Positions 62,686-64,000 of a stretch of DNA of 64,000 nt are shown here, in pieces; positions within the stretch are counted from its first letter, which is position 1, and every line of letters starts with the position of its first letter. Under the pieces are notes generated by a model. That model worked only from the letters and a program-made list of their open reading frames with translations. It ran no database searches and was not told where the DNA came from. A program made the translations under genes and the position numbers. Source of the stretch: Struthio camelus (taxonomy: Eukaryota; Chordata; Aves; Struthioniformes; Struthionidae); the NCBI RefSeq assembly GCF_040807025.1, contig NC_090945.1, positions 39,797,088 through 39,861,087 of the forward strand, in the 5' to 3' direction.

Positions 62686-62989
62686 TACAGGCCGCGGCCC
62701 GGCCCTCCCGCCCTCTCCCACACCTCCGCCTGCGGCGGCGGCCGACGTCGCCTCCCGCACCGGCTCAGGAGCCACCGGCCCCACCGTGCACCAGGCAGGG
62801 CGCCCAGGTGACCCACCTGGCTGTCAGGCCGGGCCCCAACCGGCCCCGGTCCCCGCCGCCCGCCCGGCTGCCCAAGGCGCGCGGGCCCCAGGCCGTTACG
62901 CGGAGCCGCGCGGACCGCGCCTCGCGCCCAGCCCCCGCCGCGCCGCGCCGCCGCAGCCCCCGGCCGCCGCACTCCCGCCTCCGCCCCTG

Positions 62990-62994
62990 ATTGG
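62990..62994 (-). promoter_or_regulatory. GUCY1B1: Inverted CCAAT box, distal
   Basis: CTGATTGGTTG is a near-ideal NF-Y site on the minus strand, about 150 bp upstream of the ATG. Confidence 0.7.
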
Positions 62995-63020
62995 TTGCCG
63001 GCGCGGCGGCCGCGCTTGCC

Positions 63021-63025
63021 ATTGG
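63021..63025 (-). promoter_or_regulatory. GUCY1B1: Inverted CCAAT box, proximal
   Basis: GCCATTGGCTGC, same orientation as the distal box and exactly 31 bp from it (about three helical turns), the spacing often seen in paired NF-Y promoters. It lies 115 bp before the start codon. Confidence 0.7.
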
Positions 63026-63139
63026 CTGCCGCCGGCCGCCACTCGCGGCGGCGGCCGTTGAGGGAGGCGGCGCGGCGGCGACCGTCGCTTTTCTGCTCGG
63101 CGGCGGCGGTGACGGGCGCGGAGCGGCATCATCACCACC

Positions 63140-63509
63140 ATGGTGAGCGCCGCGGGCTGCCCTCCCTCCCTGCCCGCCGGTACCGCGGCCTGCCCTCTCC
63201 GCGAGCCAGCGGGGCCGGGGACGGGCGGGGAGGCTGGAGCCGTTGAACGGAGATGGGCCGGGTCCGGGGTGGGGCGGGGGGGAGAGACAGCGGGGAGCTG
63301 GGCGCCGGCGGTTATTTTCTTGGGGAGGGAGGTCGTTGTTGCGGAGCGGTGGAGGCGGGGTGGGATGCTGCGGGGGGGGCTGAGGGCGCTGCCGCCCCGG
63401 TGCCTGACCGTGCCGCCGCCTCTCCCCGCCCGCAGTACGGCTTCGTCAATCACGCCCTGGAGCTGCTCGTCATCCGCAACTACGGCCCCGCCGTCTGGGA
63501 GGACATCAA
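63140..63509 (+). CDS. GUCY1B1: GUCY1B1, soluble guanylate cyclase subunit beta1, N-terminal part (exons 1-2)
   Basis: Beta1 carries the heme that senses NO and completes the cyclase active site with alpha1. Only the start is in the window. Exon 1 ends exactly after the initiator ATG (63,140-63,142, context CACCACCATGG) at donor GTGAGC. Exon 2 (63,436-63,509) begins TACGGC and encodes [17 protein letters not shown], then PAVWEDI, stopping two bases into a Lys codon at AA|GTAAGT. This is the opening of the H-NOX domain. The Ala in YGPAVW replaces a Glu I recall from mammals. The remaining roughly 590 residues lie beyond the right edge. A start at the very end of exon 1 is what places the M directly before YGFVNHALE. 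Confidence 0.95.
63143..63435 (+). other. GUCY1B1: GUCY1B1 intron 1
   Basis: A short (293 nt), very GC-rich intron from GTGAGC to CCCGCAG. It contains a G-rich run, GGGGTGGGGCGGGGGGG (63,266-63,282), which could form a quadruplex in the non-template strand just behind the promoter. Confidence 0.85.
63436..63509 (+). CDS. GUCY1B1: GUCY1B1 exon 2
   Basis: 74 nt, acceptor CCGCCCGCAG, donor ATCAA|GTAAGTG, phase 2 out. Encodes residues 2-25 of beta1 and part of Lys26. Identity is clear from [17 protein letters not shown]. Confidence 0.95.
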
Positions 63510-64000
63510 GTAAGTGTCGTTCCCTCCCCTGCCTCCCCCCTGAAACCCCATCCTTCCGCCCCCCGGGGGCGCCGGGCCGGGCTCGGGCTGCGGTGCCTCG
63601 CGCCGGGGGTCGGGCCGGGCGGCTGCGGCCCGATGGGGTCCGATTTGCCGCCCAGTGCGGCGTTTTGGTAACGGCAGGTCTATATAAACGTGCTTTCTGC
63701 CAGAGGCTGGCAGAGGTCTTTCAGCTGCGAGCGTGTCTCTTCGCCTTTTGGTGCCTGGGGCCTTTCGTAATGCGGCGGAGTCTTGCCTTGTTCAGTCTTC
63801 ACTGGTCTTTTGGAGTCGCAACAGAGGTAAAATAGGTCCCTGCCGTTCCCTCGAATAGAAAAAGTATATGGCAGAAGTAATGAGCAGGCAGAGTGTCCCA
63901 GACACTGTGGAAGTCCTCCTAGAGTCAGGCCACTAGTTGATGGATGCAACAGCTACATCTCATTGCTTTCCTGAAGAAAGAGAGGTGCAACATTTTGTTA
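63510..64000 (+). other. GUCY1B1: GUCY1B1 intron 2, left part
   Basis: GC-rich for about 150 bp, then normal base composition. No further exon is visible before the window ends. Confidence 0.8.

Larger units (their letters stand above)
62387..63540 (+). promoter_or_regulatory. GUCY1B1: CpG-island promoter of GUCY1B1
   Basis: An abrupt change to GC- and CpG-rich DNA lasting over 1.1 kb and spanning GUCY1B1 exons 1 and 2. It has two inverted CCAAT boxes (62,990 and 63,021), GC boxes, G-rich runs and no TATA box. In human cells the beta1 promoter is reported to depend on the CCAAT-binding factor NF-Y, which fits these elements. The many long open frames on both strands here are GC artefacts. 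Confidence 0.88.

Noticed and set aside
62387..63835. Open frames of up to 231 codons on both strands in the second CpG island
   Set aside because: Same GC artefact. Only the small pieces at 63,140-63,142 and 63,436-63,509 match a known protein (GUCY1B1).
1..64000. tRNA, rRNA, CRISPR arrays, bacterial genes or endogenous retroviral proviruses
   Set aside because: No cloverleaf with anticodon context, no regularly spaced repeats, no operon-like coding and no LTR pair or gag/pol frames were seen.

Overview
The window looks like an AT-rich stretch of a bird chromosome, or less likely another sauropsid. The evidence is two CR1 LINE fragments of the avian type (one ending in the ATTCTGTG-type octamer), GT-AG introns, two CpG islands and a recognisable vertebrate gene pair. 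There is no prokaryotic, plasmid, CRISPR or intact viral content. The two genes are the subunits of the nitric-oxide receptor, soluble guanylate cyclase: GUCY1A1 (alpha1), apparently complete, and the first two exons of GUCY1B1 (beta1), both on the + strand in tandem as in other vertebrates.

Layout. Bases 1-16.36 kb are gene-poor, with no recognisable exon, simple repeats and an old CR1 at 13.6-14.2 kb. A CpG island at about 16.36-17.12 kb is the best candidate promoter and first exon of GUCY1A1; it carries an inverted CCAAT box and a splice donor directly after a good-context ATG. A 22.4 kb intron follows, holding a younger minus-strand CR1 (35.2-36.0 kb), MIR-like remnants and old palindromic repeat relics. 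Eight coding exons (39,416-53,791) give a 688-residue alpha1 protein with all reading-frame phases matching. The 3'UTR ends near 54.66 kb. About 7.7 kb of gene-free sequence leads to a second CpG island (62.39-63.54 kb) with two inverted CCAAT boxes 31 bp apart. There GUCY1B1 begins: exon 1 ends exactly at its ATG, and exon 2 encodes the start of the heme-binding H-NOX domain. The rest of beta1 lies beyond the right edge.

How they work together. Alpha1 and beta1 form an obligate heterodimer. Beta1 holds the NO-sensing heme, and the cyclase active site forms between the two subunits, with alpha1 supplying the two metal-binding aspartates (D484 and D528 here). Both genes have GC-rich, CCAAT-containing promoters.

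No wholly new biological system was found. The most interesting points concern GUCY1A1 regulation: (1) an ATG at the end of the presumed exon 1, in good Kozak context, would make a short upstream ORF, or a bare start-stop, in the GUCY1A1 leader; (2) exon 7 has a weak GTCATA donor, with a better in-frame donor 36 nt downstream that would insert 12 residues into the catalytic domain; (3) intron 8 reads open from exon 8 to a stop overlapping AATAAA, a possible intronic-polyadenylation isoform. These are readings of sequence, not of transcripts.
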